NCBI GenBank assembly: GCA_017521195.1
Contig: JAFXGP010000020.1
Location: 1-64,000 of the forward strand
Reading direction: 5' to 3'
DNA length: 64,000 nt
Source of the DNA: Lachnospiraceae bacterium
GTDB taxonomy: Bacteria > Bacillota > Clostridia > Lachnospirales > Lachnospiraceae
Made by a program: the position numbers and the translations under genes. How positions within the stretch are numbered: position 1 is the first letter of the stretch; each line of letters opens with the position of its first letter. Of this stretch, positions 25,351 through 35,947 are shown one piece after another. The notes under the pieces are model-generated. The model saw nothing but the letters and a program-made list of their open reading frames with translations. It ran no database searches and was not told the DNA's origin.

Positions 25351-25980
25351 TTATTTTATTACTTTCTCAAAATCACTTGCAGGGTGTTTGCACAATGGAC
25401 AAATGAAATCTTCCGGAATCGGATCACCATCATATTCATATCCGCATACAGTACAACGCCATACCGTTTTTCCCTTTTCTTCCGCAGTTACAGGTTTTGC
25501 CTGTGGCTTCGGTTTAATATTTTCCTGATAGTAATTGTAAGTAACAGATGGTACATCACTTAATACTTCCATATCTGTAACTTCAGCAATAAACATTGTA
25601 TGTGTTCCCAAATCCACTGTTGTTTCAACTTTTGCGGAAATATAAGCATTAGTTCCTTTCGTTACATAGTTGATACCATTGGAAGCTTTCTCAAATCCAA
25701 CCATACCTTCAAATTTATCAACATCTCTTCCACTCTGGAAACCAAATCTTTCAAATAATCTAAACTGTGCATCTTCACTGATAACGGAAACATTGAACAA
25801 ACCTGTCTCCATAATGATATCATGAGTAAGATTGGCTTTATTAACTGCAATACTAATTCGGTTAGGACTGCTTGTCACCTGCGCAGCTGTATTGATAATA
25901 CATCCATTATGTTTGCCTTTTGAAAAACAAGATAATACAAAAAGTCCATAAGTTAATTTAAACATTGCTTTATTATTCAT
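25351..25980 (-). CDS. Flavin reductase fused to rubredoxin (high-molecular-weight rubredoxin)
   Basis: 209 residues. Residues 1-150 match the FMN-binding flavin reductase domain (with NPNRISIAVNKANLTHD-like strand and SGRDVDKFEG). Residues 165-209 are a rubredoxin with CTVCGYEYDGDP and CPLCKHPASDF (the two CxxC motifs). In clostridia this protein passes electrons to oxygen- and NO-reducing flavodiiron proteins, so it is part of oxidative-stress defence. Rubrerythrin is the next gene upstream. Confidence 0.92.
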   Translation of the reverse strand: MNNKAMFKLTYGLFVLSCFSKGKHNGCIINTAAQVTSSPNRISIAVNKANLTHDIIMETGLFNVSVISEDAQFRLFERFGFQSGRDVDKFEGMVGFEKASNGINYVTKGTNAYISAKVETTVDLGTHTMFIAEVTDMEVLSDVPSVTYNYYQENIKPKPQAKPVTAEEKGKTVWRCTVCGYEYDGDPIPEDFICPLCKHPASDFEKVIK

Positions 25981-26045
25981 GATTCCACTCTATCCTTCTT
26001 TATTTCATTCCATGAATTATTTGATATTTCTTTTCAGAAAACTAA

Positions 26046-26585
26046 TTAATAATTTTCCTGTCTTACTTCAAAGTAAGCCTGTGGATGTGCACATACAGGG
26101 CAAAGTTCCGGTGCTTTTGCTGACACTACTAAATGACCACAATTACGGCATTCCCACATAACAATTCCGCTCTTTTCAAATACAGCCTTTGTTTCCACAT
26201 TTTTAAGTAATGCAAGATATCTTTCTTCATGACTTTTTTCGATTGCTGCTACACCACGGAATTTTTCTGCAAGTTCTGCAAATCCTTCTTCGTCTGCTTC
26301 TTTAGCCATTCTATCATACATATCTGTCCATTCGAAGCTTTCACCTTCTGCTGCATGAAGAAGATTTTCTTCTGTTGTTCCAAGTTGACCTAATTCTTTG
26401 AACCACATTTTTGCATGTTCTTTTTCATTGTCAGCTGTTTTTAAAAATAACGCTGCAATCTGTTCATAACCTGCTTTTTTTGCTACAGATGCAAAGTAAG
26501 TATATTTGTTTCTAGCCTGAGATTCTCCTGCAAAAGCTTCCCATAAGTTTTTTTCTGTTTTTGTTCCTTCGTATTTGTTTGCCAT
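26046..26585 (-). CDS. rbr: Rubrerythrin
   Basis: 179 residues: N-terminal diiron four-helix domain ([29 protein letters not shown] supply the Glu/His ligands) and a C-terminal rubredoxin-like domain (CRNCGH and CPVCAH). Acts as an NADH-dependent peroxidase in anaerobes. The ribosome binding site AAAGGAG is clear. An inverted repeat (AACACG-N6-CGTGTT at 26636-26653) lies about 50 bases upstream of the start and may be an operator. Confidence 0.95.
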   Translation of the reverse strand: MANKYEGTKTEKNLWEAFAGESQARNKYTYFASVAKKAGYEQIAALFLKTADNEKEHAKMWFKELGQLGTTEENLLHAAEGESFEWTDMYDRMAKEADEEGFAELAEKFRGVAAIEKSHEERYLALLKNVETKAVFEKSGIVMWECRNCGHLVVSAKAPELCPVCAHPQAYFEVRQENY

Positions 26586-26635
26586 ATTTAATTCTCCTTT
26601 TCTATTTCCTATTAATATTTTACTTAAGATATTTT

Positions 26636-26653
26636 AACACGTTGATGCGTGTT
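26636..26653. promoter_or_regulatory. Inverted repeat upstream of rubrerythrin
   Basis: AACACG-TTGATG-CGTGTT, flanked by TTTT and AAAA. TTTTAAACACG occurs again at 26747-26757. Possible regulator site; not a known PerR box. Confidence 0.4.
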
Positions 26654-26757
26654 TAAAAATAGGAATTATTACTGTTTTTATTATGCACTATTTTTTCCTT
26701 AATTGCAAGCAGATTTTTATTAATTTTAATATTTTTTCCCAATTACTTTTAAACACG

Positions 26758-26795
26758 TAATGGCTCAGTTTTTAGGCTGAACCATTACTTCCAAT
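26758..26795 (-). terminator. Hairpin after the carbohydrate-binding lipoprotein gene
   Basis: AATGGTTCAG / CTGAGCCATT stem with a TAAAAA-containing loop on the minus strand; little T-run, so a weak terminator. It begins right after the -1 frame stop at 26796. Confidence 0.5.
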
Positions 26796-28345
26796 TTATC
26801 TAGATACTACCATAAACATGTTTTCACCGGATTTGATTTCAAATTCTGTTTTTGCATCCTCTAAATTCATTTTTTCAAAACCACCTTTTTTCCGGGCATC
26901 CTTCCCGGTCCAACTCCTCCCGACGTCTTACCCGGTTCAAAGTTCTCCGGCATTGCCGGTCTTTCACCATTTTCAAATCTACCCGACTTTTCAGGACGTT
27001 CTCCCGGTTCAAAACCTTCCGGCATCTGTCCCGGCTCAAAGTCTTCCGGCATCTGTCCGTCTCCAAAACCTCCCGGCATCATCATTCCACCACCGCTGGT
27101 TTCAATCACACTTAACTGTTTGTCACCCTTCCAAAGAGTATATACTCCCTCATCACCAAAAGATGCTTTTGACATTAACAAATAAGTATAATCATTAGGC
27201 ATAGACACAAAATGACTTTCTTCATCCTTCATTAAGGTAATCTCTTCTCCGCCTTTAACCTTATCACTGAACATAAAGACTACATACCCCTGTTCACTGT
27301 CTGAAATATGATCCAGCATATTTCCGCCGGCAACTACAGTTCCTCCATTGATATGAATTCCCTTATCGGAATCAATACCGGCATCCATGCTGGTAGAACA
27401 TGCTACCGTATTAACCACACCTCCATTAATCACCAGCCAGCCATTAGAATCAATTCCATCACCTTCTCCGGTCCTTCCATCTACACGGATATTCAACCAT
27501 CCGCCATTGATAGTTGTTACAGACACATTGTCCTCATTGGTATTTATACCATCATTACCGGACACAATATTTATTTGTCCTCCATTAATAGTTAAATGAA
27601 GCTCTGAATCCAGTCCTTCATTTTCAGCCCAAATATTCAAAACTCCGGAATCTGTTTCCTCGCCATCAATATTCATACTCATCTTAGAATAGAACGCAGC
27701 ATCATATTTATGAAGCTTTTTGCTGTCTACTACTTCAGTGCCCTCTTCATTCAATTCTACGGATTTGTAAATCCTTGCAACATAAGAACCTCTTACATGG
27801 TTTGTACTTCCGTCAGGAAGCAACACATTGGCTCCTGCTGCGCTTGTGTCTACCTCTTTTGTTGCTCCTTCTTCTTCGTCAGAACCACACTCATATACGT
27901 TATAGAAAATAACCGCCGGTGCTACATTGCAGGTAATATCTACGCCATTTAAAACCAAGGTTACTACTGCTTCTGGATCATCCTCGGCATCTTCTCCCAA
28001 ATCCACCGCAATTTGTCCTGCAGATAATTTGCCACTTAACACATAAGTACCCGGTTTCGTGATATGCACTACTGTATGAGCATCTGCTTCTTCTTTGGAA
28101 TGTTCATCTGCCTCAGTGCCTTCACCATAAGTAAAATCTTTACCGGCCTCATAATAAACAATATCATTTGCGACATAAACGGCCTCTTTTGTTCCTGTTG
28201 TTACGTCATCTCCATCTATAGTAATCTTTTCATCTGATAATTCGATATATGAAGCACCTTCGATTTTCTTATTCTGACCTCCACAAGCTGTCATCGGAAC
28301 CGCTAATGCCAATACCAATAATAAGCTAACAATCCTTTTCTTCAT
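26796..28345 (-). CDS. Cthe_2159-like carbohydrate-binding lipoprotein with a possible -1 frameshifted C-terminus
   Basis: 492 residues to the zero-frame stop at 26867. The lipobox is PMTACGG (about residues 16-22). The middle is a right-handed beta-helix type domain (repeats such as LTINGGQINIVSGNDGINTN and DGIDSNGWLVINGGVVNT), as in the Cthe_2159 family that binds acidic polysaccharides. A low-complexity tail (GGFGDGQMPEDFEPGQMPE and so on) follows. At 26891-26885 the codons GGA AAA AAG form A_AAA_AAG; a -1 shift continues as GGFEKMNLEDAKTEFEIKSG and on to VVSR, stop at 26796, instead of ending at KKVVLKK. GGAAGGA lies about 8 bases upstream of the heptamer, similar to the dnaX stimulatory element. 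A lost A is the alternative. Start at 28345 has AAGGAGG. Confidence 0.85.
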
Positions 28346-28397
28346 CGCTATATCCTCCTTCATATTTTAATTTCCAATTCTTATAAAAATGTAAAAA

Positions 28398-28421
28398 AAA
28401 CCTGCCCACATACGTAGGCAG
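28398..28421 (-). terminator. Terminator after trpB2-type gene
   Basis: CCTGCC-N9-GGCAGG stem followed by eight Ts on the minus strand. Confidence 0.85.
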
Positions 28422-28432
28422 GGGGTATTATC

Positions 28433-29803
28433 TTACACATTCGGTAATTTTGCTAAAGCTTTACAAATTTCTTCATCGGATGGAATATAGTCACCCATAA
28501 CACCATCATTGAATTTCTGGTATGCATACATATCAAAATATCCGGTTCCTGTAAGACAGAATACAATGTTCTTGCTTTCACCTGTTTCCTTACACTTCAT
28601 TGCTTCGTCAATAGCAACTTTAATTGCATGGCTGCTTTCCGGTGCAGGCAAGATACCTTCTACTCTTGCAAAGGTCTGTGCGGCTTCAAATACAGCTGTC
28701 TGTTCCACACTTCTAGCTTCCATGAGTCCCTGATGATATAACTCAGAAACAATCGTACTCATACCATGATAACGAAGACCACCGGAATGACTGGAAGAAG
28801 GAATAAATCCGCTTCCTAATGTATACATTTTCTGTAATGGACAGATCATACCTGTATCACAGAAATCATATGCATATTTTCCTCTTGTTAAAGATGGGCA
28901 GGAAGAAGGTTCTACTGCTATCAATTTATAATCCGCCTCTCCACGAAGCATTTCTCCTGCAAATGGTGACACAAAACCACCTAAGTTGGAACCACCGCCG
29001 GCACAACCAATAATCATGTCTGCTTTTACACCATACTTATCCAAAGCAGCTTTTGTTTCCAAACCGATAATAGACTGATGCAATAATACCTGTGATAAAA
29101 CAGATCCTAATACATAACGGTATCCTTCCTGGCTGGTAGCTGCTTCTACTGCTTCGGAAATTGCACATCCCAAACTACCTGTAGTTCCCGGGAACTCTTC
29201 ATTAATCTTACGTCCGATTTCTGTAGTCATAGACGGAGAAGGTGTTACCTGTGCTCCATAGGTTCTCATAACTTCTCTACGGAATGGTTTCTGTTCATAA
29301 GAACATTTAACCATATATACCTGACAATCCAAATCTAAATAAGAACATGCCATGGATAGAGCTGTTCCCCACTGTCCTGCTCCGGTTTCTGTAGTTACAC
29401 CTTTTAAACCTTCCTTCTTAGCATAATATGCCTGCGCAATGGCTGAATTTAATTTATGACTTCCGGAAGTATTGTTTCCTTCAAATTTGTAATAAATATG
29501 AGCCGGTGTCTGTAATTTTTCTTCCAAACAGTATGCACGTACCAATGGTGCAGGACGATACATACGATAGAAATTCCAGATTTCCTCCGGAATATCAAAA
29601 TAAGCAGTAGTGTCATCCAATTCCTGCTTTGCTAATTCTCTACAAAAAACCTTAGATAACTCATCTAATGTAATTGGTTGCATAGTCTCCGGATTCAACA
29701 ATGGTGCAGGTTTTTGCTTCATATCTGCACGCACATTGTACCACTGACGAGGCATCTCATGTTCTTCTAAATATATTTTATATGGAATTGTTTTTTCACT
29801 CAT
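28433..29803 (-). CDS. trpB: TrpB2-type tryptophan synthase beta chain
   Basis: 456 residues, longer than classical TrpB (about 400), as expected for the TrpB2 class. The PLP lysine is in NTSGSHKLNSA near residue 114, with GGGSNLGGF as the phosphate-binding loop near 268 and TETGAGQWGTALS near 135. It joins indole and L-serine into tryptophan. It is not with other trp genes, so it may act alone on indole, as suggested for TrpB2 proteins. A good ribosome site precedes the ATG. Confidence 0.9.
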   Translation of the reverse strand: MSEKTIPYKIYLEEHEMPRQWYNVRADMKQKPAPLLNPETMQPITLDELSKVFCRELAKQELDDTTAYFDIPEEIWNFYRMYRPAPLVRAYCLEEKLQTPAHIYYKFEGNNTSGSHKLNSAIAQAYYAKKEGLKGVTTETGAGQWGTALSMACSYLDLDCQVYMVKCSYEQKPFRREVMRTYGAQVTPSPSMTTEIGRKINEEFPGTTGSLGCAISEAVEAATSQEGYRYVLGSVLSQVLLHQSIIGLETKAALDKYGVKADMIIGCAGGGSNLGGFVSPFAGEMLRGEADYKLIAVEPSSCPSLTRGKYAYDFCDTGMICPLQKMYTLGSGFIPSSSHSGGLRYHGMSTIVSELYHQGLMEARSVEQTAVFEAAQTFARVEGILPAPESSHAIKVAIDEAMKCKETGESKNIVFCLTGTGYFDMYAYQKFNDGVMGDYIPSDEEICKALAKLPNV

Positions 29804-29935
29804 GTTACATTCCTCTTTTCACTTTTTTTCACTAAATCATTATAGTTCTAAAGCGCTACTTCTTTCTATTATAATCACTATTTTCCCATAATCAAGTCTT
29901 TTTTTAAATAAATATTTTCTATTCAAAACCAAATG

Positions 29936-30262
29936 TTATCCCAAAATCACCTGCACCAGCACCATGTAAACAGCAGTACCGCCAATAATACTAATCAATG
30001 TATTCCTTTTCCATAGATGCAATACAACTACCACCGCGCATGCTATCATCTGGGCAATTCCTGCTTCCGCACCACCGGTAGTTATCCCTCTCAGGCAATA
30101 AATTACCAACATTCCCATAATGGCATAGGGCAAAACTTTTCCTAAATATAAAATAACTTCCGGTATTTTTCTTTTTTCTCCAAATATTAAAAAGGGTAAA
30201 AATCTAAGGGCAATGGTAACAATTGCTACCACTGCCACTATTAAAACACTATGTAAATTCAA
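29936..30262 (-). CDS. azlD: AzlD-family branched-chain amino acid transport protein
   Basis: 108 residues with three or four helices, the usual AzlD length. The start is a TTG at 30262 right after the azlC stop; AAAGGAG overlaps the end of azlC and supports it. AzlC and AzlD together export branched-chain amino acids and analogues. Confidence 0.88.
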   Translation of the reverse strand: MNLHSVLIVAVVAIVTIALRFLPFLIFGEKRKIPEVILYLGKVLPYAIMGMLVIYCLRGITTGGAEAGIAQMIACAVVVVLHLWKRNTLISIIGGTAVYMVLVQVILG

Positions 30263-30263
30263 A

Positions 30264-30950
30264 TTATAAAAGCTCCTTTTGCAAAATCAATAATGCCACA
30301 ATAACAATCATTGCCGGAATTAAAAAGCTGTCCGCTCCAAAAATCACAAGACAAACAACAGACGAAATCACACCAATCAACGCCGGAACATGACTTTTGG
30401 CAGTTAACCACTGTTCCACAAATATTGTTACAAACAATGCTGTCAAGGCAAAATCAATTCCTTCCACATTAAAGGGTATGATATTTCCCAAAAGAGAACC
30501 GATGATACTTCCAAGCACCCAATAACTTTGATTGAATAACGATACCAAAAAATAATATTCTTTCGGCTCCTTAATTCCTTTTACAGATTCTTCGCTGCAT
30601 ACCAAAGAATAAGTTTCATCTGTTAAAGCAAATATCAGGTAAGGTTTCTTTTTCCCGGTATTCTGATATCTCTCCACCATGGATATCCCGTAAAATAAAT
30701 GTCTGGCATTAACCATTAATGTTGTTACTGCCGTAGTTAACAGACCGGCACCACCACACAGCAAATCTATTGCCAGATACTGCATGGACCCGGCATAAAT
30801 AAAACCACTCATGGCAATAGACCAGCCAACTCCGTATCCCTTGGTTTTTAGTAAAATACCAAAACCGATTGCCAAAACTAAATATCCTGTCATAACAGGT
30901 ATGGTTGCTGTAAAAGCTTTTTTTACAGTATCTTTTGAGACCGCTCTCAT
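30264..30950 (-). CDS. azlC: AzlC-family branched-chain amino acid permease
   Basis: 228 residues with six to seven helices. Family motifs such as GWSIAMSGFIYAGSMQYLAI near residue 42 and TLMVNARHLFYGISM near 78 are seen. The 3' end touches azlD. The upstream gap of 57 bases to the EAL gene holds a possible ribosome site but no clear promoter. Confidence 0.9.
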   Translation of the reverse strand: MRAVSKDTVKKAFTATIPVMTGYLVLAIGFGILLKTKGYGVGWSIAMSGFIYAGSMQYLAIDLLCGGAGLLTTAVTTLMVNARHLFYGISMVERYQNTGKKKPYLIFALTDETYSLVCSEESVKGIKEPKEYYFLVSLFNQSYWVLGSIIGSLLGNIIPFNVEGIDFALTALFVTIFVEQWLTAKSHVPALIGVISSVVCLVIFGADSFLIPAMIVIVALLILQKELL

Positions 30951-31006
30951 ATCACTTTTCTATTCTCCTTACCTGTTATAGACAAATTTTTATCTCAATT
31001 TATCAC

Positions 31007-33625
31007 TTACGACTCACTGGTCACATCCAACAAAAATACTTGAAAATATGGTTCTTTTCCACTTTCAGTCTCTACCAAATGTCCAAAATCACTTATGAAG
31101 CCGATAGAACCATCTTTACGAACAATTCGATACTTAATGTAATCCAGCTTCCATTCATTGCCTTCCACCTGACTCCAGATTTCTTTTTCGATACGTTCTC
31201 TGTCCTCAGGATGAACCATCTGACTGAATCTGTTTCCTACATATTCCCTGAATTCTTCTTCTGTTTCGCAACCAAACATATTCACAATGGATTTATCTAT
31301 AGAAAGTAATTCTTCACTGGCATCTGCTTTATATGTAAAGAAGCCACCCAATGCTTTGGATAAATCAACCTGCTTATCAGAATCCTCTTCCTTATTCTGT
31401 TCATATAAGTCATCCAGAATAGTTTCCAAAGATACCAAATCCTGCTGTTTATTATAGATACCTCTGTAATCCATATTTTCTTCGTCTTTAAGAAGCTCTT
31501 CGAAATCATCTACGTGCATTGGTTTGTAGAACAAATATCCCTGTGCATAACGTACTTTCATCTTGGTAAGGAACTCTGCCTGCTCTTTTGTCTCTACACC
31601 TTCTACGATAATCGGGAGGTTCATCTCATGGGACATTTTAATAATAGATTTTAAAATAGCAAAGCCTTTCTTAGCATCTTCTTCCTTTATATCCAGGAAT
31701 TTCATGTCAATTTTCAAGATATCTACGATAGTTTCCTTCAACATATTCAAGGAAGAATATCCGCTTCCAAAGTCATCCATCAGAAGTGTAAATCCGGCAT
31801 CTTCAAGATCTTTTAAAATTTCAAAAACCTTATTACCGTCATCCACATACGCACTTTCCGTAATCTCTACTTTCAGATACTTTTTCTCAATTTTATATTT
31901 CTCAACTAAATCATTTAACTCTTTTACCACATCCATGGAAAGCATGTCAATTCGTGATACATTAATGGAAACCGGTACCGGCTTAATCCCTGCATCCATC
32001 CATTTACGGATATGACTGCAAACCTCTTCCCACACATATAAATCCAAGTCACTGATAAAACCATTCTTTTCCAAAACAGGAATAAACTGTCCCGGGAAAA
32101 TCATGCCTCTCTCCGGATGTTTCCAACGTACCAGTGCTTCTGCACCTACAATCTTACCTGTAGTAATTCTGCATTTTGGTTGCAAAGCCAGATAGAACTG
32201 TCTTCTTTCTAACGCAATTCGGGATTCATTTAAAATATCCAGTTCTTTTTCAATTTCCTCTGTCATCTTTTCATCATAATAACAAATTCGATTGTCAAAA
32301 TTACCAATAACATGTTTCTGGGCTTCTGCTGCCATGCTGTACATTTCAGAAGCATCGTTCGCACCTTTTGGCACCACATACACACCTAATGCAGGAAGAA
32401 ATCCTACGTTACGTGTTTTACGCGCAGAAATTTTTCTCAAATCTCTTTCCAAAAGTGCCAAAACTTTCTTATCCATAGGAAGCATAATTGCGAAATCATC
32501 CTCACCTACATAAGATGCAATGCCATCATACATTTTTTCATAATATTTCAATCTGACAGCAATCTCGGAAATAAAAATCTGAGCAGCCTTTTTTCCCCAC
32601 CAACGGGTATATAATTTAAAATGCTCAATATCAATAGCAACGATACAATAATCCTTTGGCTCATTGTTTAACTTATAAGTTGCATTTTCAATAAATTCTT
32701 CTTTATTATACAATCCGTAACAAGTGGATCTTTCCTCAGAGAGATAATAATCCATTGGCAAACCTGCTTTAATCTGTTTCTTATTACGATGCATATGAGC
32801 CTGTGCCAAAGCAATTAATTCATAGATGGATACCGGAGCACAGTCCCATGCATTACCCATGGCAACAGTAAAAGCAACCTTCTTTTTGTCAGCTTTTTCT
32901 TCCCAAGCTTCCATCCAAGTTCTGATTACATCTTTAAAACGTTCTTTGGTACAATTTTTTGCTACAATCAGAAATTCATCCCTATCATAACGGAAAGCCA
33001 ATATATCATCACTTTCCAAAGATTTAATACTGTCGGCCAAAGTACGAAGAATATATTCTTTTTCTTCGATTCCATAAGCATCCAACAATTTTCTAAAATC
33101 ATTAATATCAAAGAACATAACACCACATGTGTTCAGGTTCTGATATTCCGATTGACATAATTCTTCTAACTTAAAACGATTATAAACATTCGTTAAAACA
33201 TCTTTATCTCTCAAACCTAATATATTGAAATGACCTTTCATGTCAATACTGTTATCACGACACATAATGAGAGCCTGTTTTCTTCTCTTATTTTCTATGA
33301 TAATAATATTCATTTTCCAAAGAGGCGCTCTTCTTCCTACCATTGTCGGAACTGTATGATATTCTACAGAAAAGGCACTGTCCTCTTCTGCTTCCATGGT
33401 CATATGGGTATCTAATTTTTCCAATACCGCCGCATGGTCTTCCGGAACAATACTCTTTAAAATCATCTGTTTAGCTTCTTCCCACTTCTGTGGCAGATGA
33501 ATTTCTTCCATCACATGGTTTTCCGTATATATGTAACTGCACTCTCCTGTTTCTAAGTCTACATTCAAAATATCGGAATAAATATCCACTACTGAATTAA
33601 TAAATAATTTCTGTAAATAATTCAT
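31007..33625 (-). CDS. Degenerate GGDEF(x2)-EAL-PAS protein, probable cyclic-di-GMP phosphodiesterase
   Basis: 872 residues. An N-terminal PAS-like region (1-135) is followed by two GGDEF-type domains, both lacking the catalytic motif: FRYDRDEFLI near 225 and SYVGEDDFAIM near 371. An EAL domain (about 460-705) retains EALVRW, NVSRIDM, EITESAYVDD, DDFGSGYSSL, ILKIDMKF and VEGVET, so phosphodiesterase activity is expected. A C-terminal PAS/PAC (about 745-872, including FGCETEEEF) ends the protein. Two dead cyclase domains suggest nucleotide sensing. Start with GGGGG before the ATG. Confidence 0.9.
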   Translation of the reverse strand: MNYLQKLFINSVVDIYSDILNVDLETGECSYIYTENHVMEEIHLPQKWEEAKQMILKSIVPEDHAAVLEKLDTHMTMEAEEDSAFSVEYHTVPTMVGRRAPLWKMNIIIIENKRRKQALIMCRDNSIDMKGHFNILGLRDKDVLTNVYNRFKLEELCQSEYQNLNTCGVMFFDINDFRKLLDAYGIEEKEYILRTLADSIKSLESDDILAFRYDRDEFLIVAKNCTKERFKDVIRTWMEAWEEKADKKKVAFTVAMGNAWDCAPVSIYELIALAQAHMHRNKKQIKAGLPMDYYLSEERSTCYGLYNKEEFIENATYKLNNEPKDYCIVAIDIEHFKLYTRWWGKKAAQIFISEIAVRLKYYEKMYDGIASYVGEDDFAIMLPMDKKVLALLERDLRKISARKTRNVGFLPALGVYVVPKGANDASEMYSMAAEAQKHVIGNFDNRICYYDEKMTEEIEKELDILNESRIALERRQFYLALQPKCRITTGKIVGAEALVRWKHPERGMIFPGQFIPVLEKNGFISDLDLYVWEEVCSHIRKWMDAGIKPVPVSINVSRIDMLSMDVVKELNDLVEKYKIEKKYLKVEITESAYVDDGNKVFEILKDLEDAGFTLLMDDFGSGYSSLNMLKETIVDILKIDMKFLDIKEEDAKKGFAILKSIIKMSHEMNLPIIVEGVETKEQAEFLTKMKVRYAQGYLFYKPMHVDDFEELLKDEENMDYRGIYNKQQDLVSLETILDDLYEQNKEEDSDKQVDLSKALGGFFTYKADASEELLSIDKSIVNMFGCETEEEFREYVGNRFSQMVHPEDRERIEKEIWSQVEGNEWKLDYIKYRIVRKDGSIGFISDFGHLVETESGKEPYFQVFLLDVTSES

Positions 33626-33728
33626 AAATCCCCCATATCGTCTTCCAAGATATTACAGATTTTTCTTATTTTATCATATCCTCGAATTGTTGTATTTGCA
33701 AGTAAAACCACACACTTTATAATAGTTT

Positions 33729-35561
33729 TTATTTTTTCTTCCAAATTCTGGCTTCATAGGAGGTAAGTTTTTCCCCACTTCCCCTTGTGGTATAAACCAG
33801 CTCATACTCACCATTCAGACAGTATGCTTTGCAGGTATCCTTATTCAGATTACAATCAATAATATATTCCCTGCTGCCTTCAAATCTTCTGTAAACAAAT
33901 CTGTTTTTCTTCTTATTCAGAACTTCAAATTCGCCATAAATAAATGTCTTATCGCTTCTTCTAAGTTCAATAATTTCTCTATAAGCATCCTGAACCTCAG
34001 TCTTAATCTCCTGTGTCAAGCCGGCATGATACTCCGGCAATTTTTCATTCCACGGAAGAAGAACACGACAATGTTCTCTGGTTCCTGCCAGAAGCTGGGC
34101 AAACACCTTCTCCTTGTCCATGATCTGACATTTTTCCTCGTAATATCCTTTCGCTTCAACATCGGTCATCTGATCAATGGAAGTAAAGTCGTAGTTGGAA
34201 AGTCCCATTTCATCCCCTTGGAATACAAATGGTGTTCCCTTTAAAGTAAACTGTAATACAGCCAACAACTTAGAAAGTGCTGTATGATAAGATTTATCTT
34301 TAGTCACTTTACTAATCATTCTTGGATTATCATGGTTATTGTAGAAAATAGACATCCAGCAATTATTTCCGTAATTTTCCATCCAGTCAATCATGTAATC
34401 ACGATAATAATTCAAATCATATTCGTAGTCATCCATTCTTACATGCCCCGGTGTTTCCAAATGGTCAAAAGAAAAAACCATATCCAATTCTTTTCTTTCT
34501 TCCCCGGTTAGAAGCTGACACATTTTCATACCAACTCCCGGTGTTTCTCCCACGGAAAAAGCATTGTGCGGTGCAAAGGCTCTTTCCTGTACTTCTTTTA
34601 AATATTTATGTAAGTTAGGACCATAATAATATTTTTCAATCCCATGGAATCCCATCATATTTCCAATAACATCATCTCCCTGGGGCAGGCCTTCCTCTTT
34701 TGAAATATAATTGATTACATCCATACGGAATCCGTCAACACCTTTATCCAGCCACCAGTTAATCATATCCACCAGTTCATCACGTACTTTTGGATTGTCC
34801 CAGTTCAAATCCATCTGTTTCTTAGAAAATAAGTGCAACCCCCAAGAATCGGTTTCTTTATAATAATTCCAAGCGGGACCGGAGAAAAATGATACCCAGT
34901 TATTTGGAATTTCTTTTCCTTTGCGGAAGAAATAATAATCCCTGTATTCACTGTTTTCATCTTCCAGTGCCTTTTTAAACCATTCGTGTTCATCAGAAGT
35001 ATGATTAATTACTAAATCCATAATCAGACGCATATTTCTTTTGTGAATCTCACTTAATAATTCATCAAAATCTTCCATTGTTCCGAATTCAGTCATTATT
35101 TTTTTATAATCACGGATATCATAACCATTGTCATCATTAGGAGAATCGTAAATTGGTGAAAGCCACAAAGCATCCACTCCCAAATCTTTCAGGTAATCTA
35201 ATTTCTCAATAATGCCTCTTAAATCTCCGATGCAGTCTCCGTCTGTGTCATAAAAACTTCTTGGATAAATCTGATAAAACACAGCTTCCTTCCACCATTT
35301 AGGTGTTATTTTCCCTCTGGAAACTACCGGTACATCTTCCTCACTGTTAATCAGATGAAGCAGGGTATCAAAAAATCCGTTTCCCAACTGCTTCTTGGTC
35401 AGATTATTTATGGTTTTTAATTTCAGATTAGAAACCAGAGGATTGGTAATCATTTTTTCCGAAATTCCCAGCTGCATCAATACCTTTGCAAGGGTATCAT
35501 GACCGATGGGAGATGTATACAAATCTCCTATTTTGCTGTCATAACTTAACTTTTTACTCAT
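33729..35561 (-). CDS. GH13 alpha-glucosidase/oligo-1,6-glucosidase with extra N-terminal helical domain
   Basis: 610 residues from the ATG at 35561 (GGGAGGAAACC). Residues 1-90 are helical and not part of the GH13 fold ([19 protein letters not shown]). The catalytic domain begins at [18 protein letters not shown]; catalytic residues are seen in [10 protein letters not shown] (nucleophile Asp), [10 protein letters not shown] (acid/base Glu) and YNNHDNPRM (transition-state Asp). It hydrolyses short alpha-glucosides. It overlaps the GIY-YIG gene by four bases. The helical module resembles the C-terminal part of the GH3 enzyme at 36571. Confidence 0.92.
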   Translation of the reverse strand: MSKKLSYDSKIGDLYTSPIGHDTLAKVLMQLGISEKMITNPLVSNLKLKTINNLTKKQLGNGFFDTLLHLINSEEDVPVVSRGKITPKWWKEAVFYQIYPRSFYDTDGDCIGDLRGIIEKLDYLKDLGVDALWLSPIYDSPNDDNGYDIRDYKKIMTEFGTMEDFDELLSEIHKRNMRLIMDLVINHTSDEHEWFKKALEDENSEYRDYYFFRKGKEIPNNWVSFFSGPAWNYYKETDSWGLHLFSKKQMDLNWDNPKVRDELVDMINWWLDKGVDGFRMDVINYISKEEGLPQGDDVIGNMMGFHGIEKYYYGPNLHKYLKEVQERAFAPHNAFSVGETPGVGMKMCQLLTGEERKELDMVFSFDHLETPGHVRMDDYEYDLNYYRDYMIDWMENYGNNCWMSIFYNNHDNPRMISKVTKDKSYHTALSKLLAVLQFTLKGTPFVFQGDEMGLSNYDFTSIDQMTDVEAKGYYEEKCQIMDKEKVFAQLLAGTREHCRVLLPWNEKLPEYHAGLTQEIKTEVQDAYREIIELRRSDKTFIYGEFEVLNKKKNRFVYRRFEGSREYIIDCNLNKDTCKAYCLNGEYELVYTTRGSGEKLTSYEARIWKKK

Positions 35562-35821
35562 TCCGGTTTCCTCCCTAAAATCCATTCTTTCTGCATAGAC
35601 TCTTTTTCACTTCTGCTCAACTGCTTAATTTCCCATTCTCTGCGCATAGCTGAAGTTTTATCTTCATATTCCTCATAATACACCAACTCCACCGGTCCTC
35701 TTCCTTTGGTATACTTGGCCCCTTTTCCTTCATTATGAGCCTTCAGCCGCTTCTCCAAATCATTGGTATACCCGGTATAGTAAGTGTTATCTTTGCATTT
35801 AAGCATGTAAGTGTAATGCAT
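35558..35821 (-). CDS. GIY-YIG nuclease-family protein (YhbQ-like)
   Basis: 87 residues from the ATG at 35821 (GAGGG upstream). Motif [20 protein letters not shown] contains the Y...YxG core, with the Arg in LEKRLKAH and Glu in EWEIKQL. Small stand-alone GIY-YIG proteins of this type have unknown roles, probably in DNA repair. The stop overlaps the glucosidase start, so the two are translated from one message. Confidence 0.88.
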   Translation of the reverse strand: MHYTYMLKCKDNTYYTGYTNDLEKRLKAHNEGKGAKYTKGRGPVELVYYEEYEDKTSAMRREWEIKQLSRSEKESMQKEWILGRKPE

Positions 35822-35927
35822 CTTTTTTCCCTCTGTTACATGTATATTCATTCCATCTACTTGCAACCATACTTGTGTCCTATTTTACCACAAAACAAAA
35901 AAAATTTTAACCTCTATGTACAAAAAA

Positions 35928-35947
35928 GGAGTAGCTTATACTACTCC
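35928..35947 (-). terminator. Terminator of spoVAC, overlapping its stop
   Basis: GGAGTAG / CTACTCC stem and T6 on the minus strand. Confidence 0.75.
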
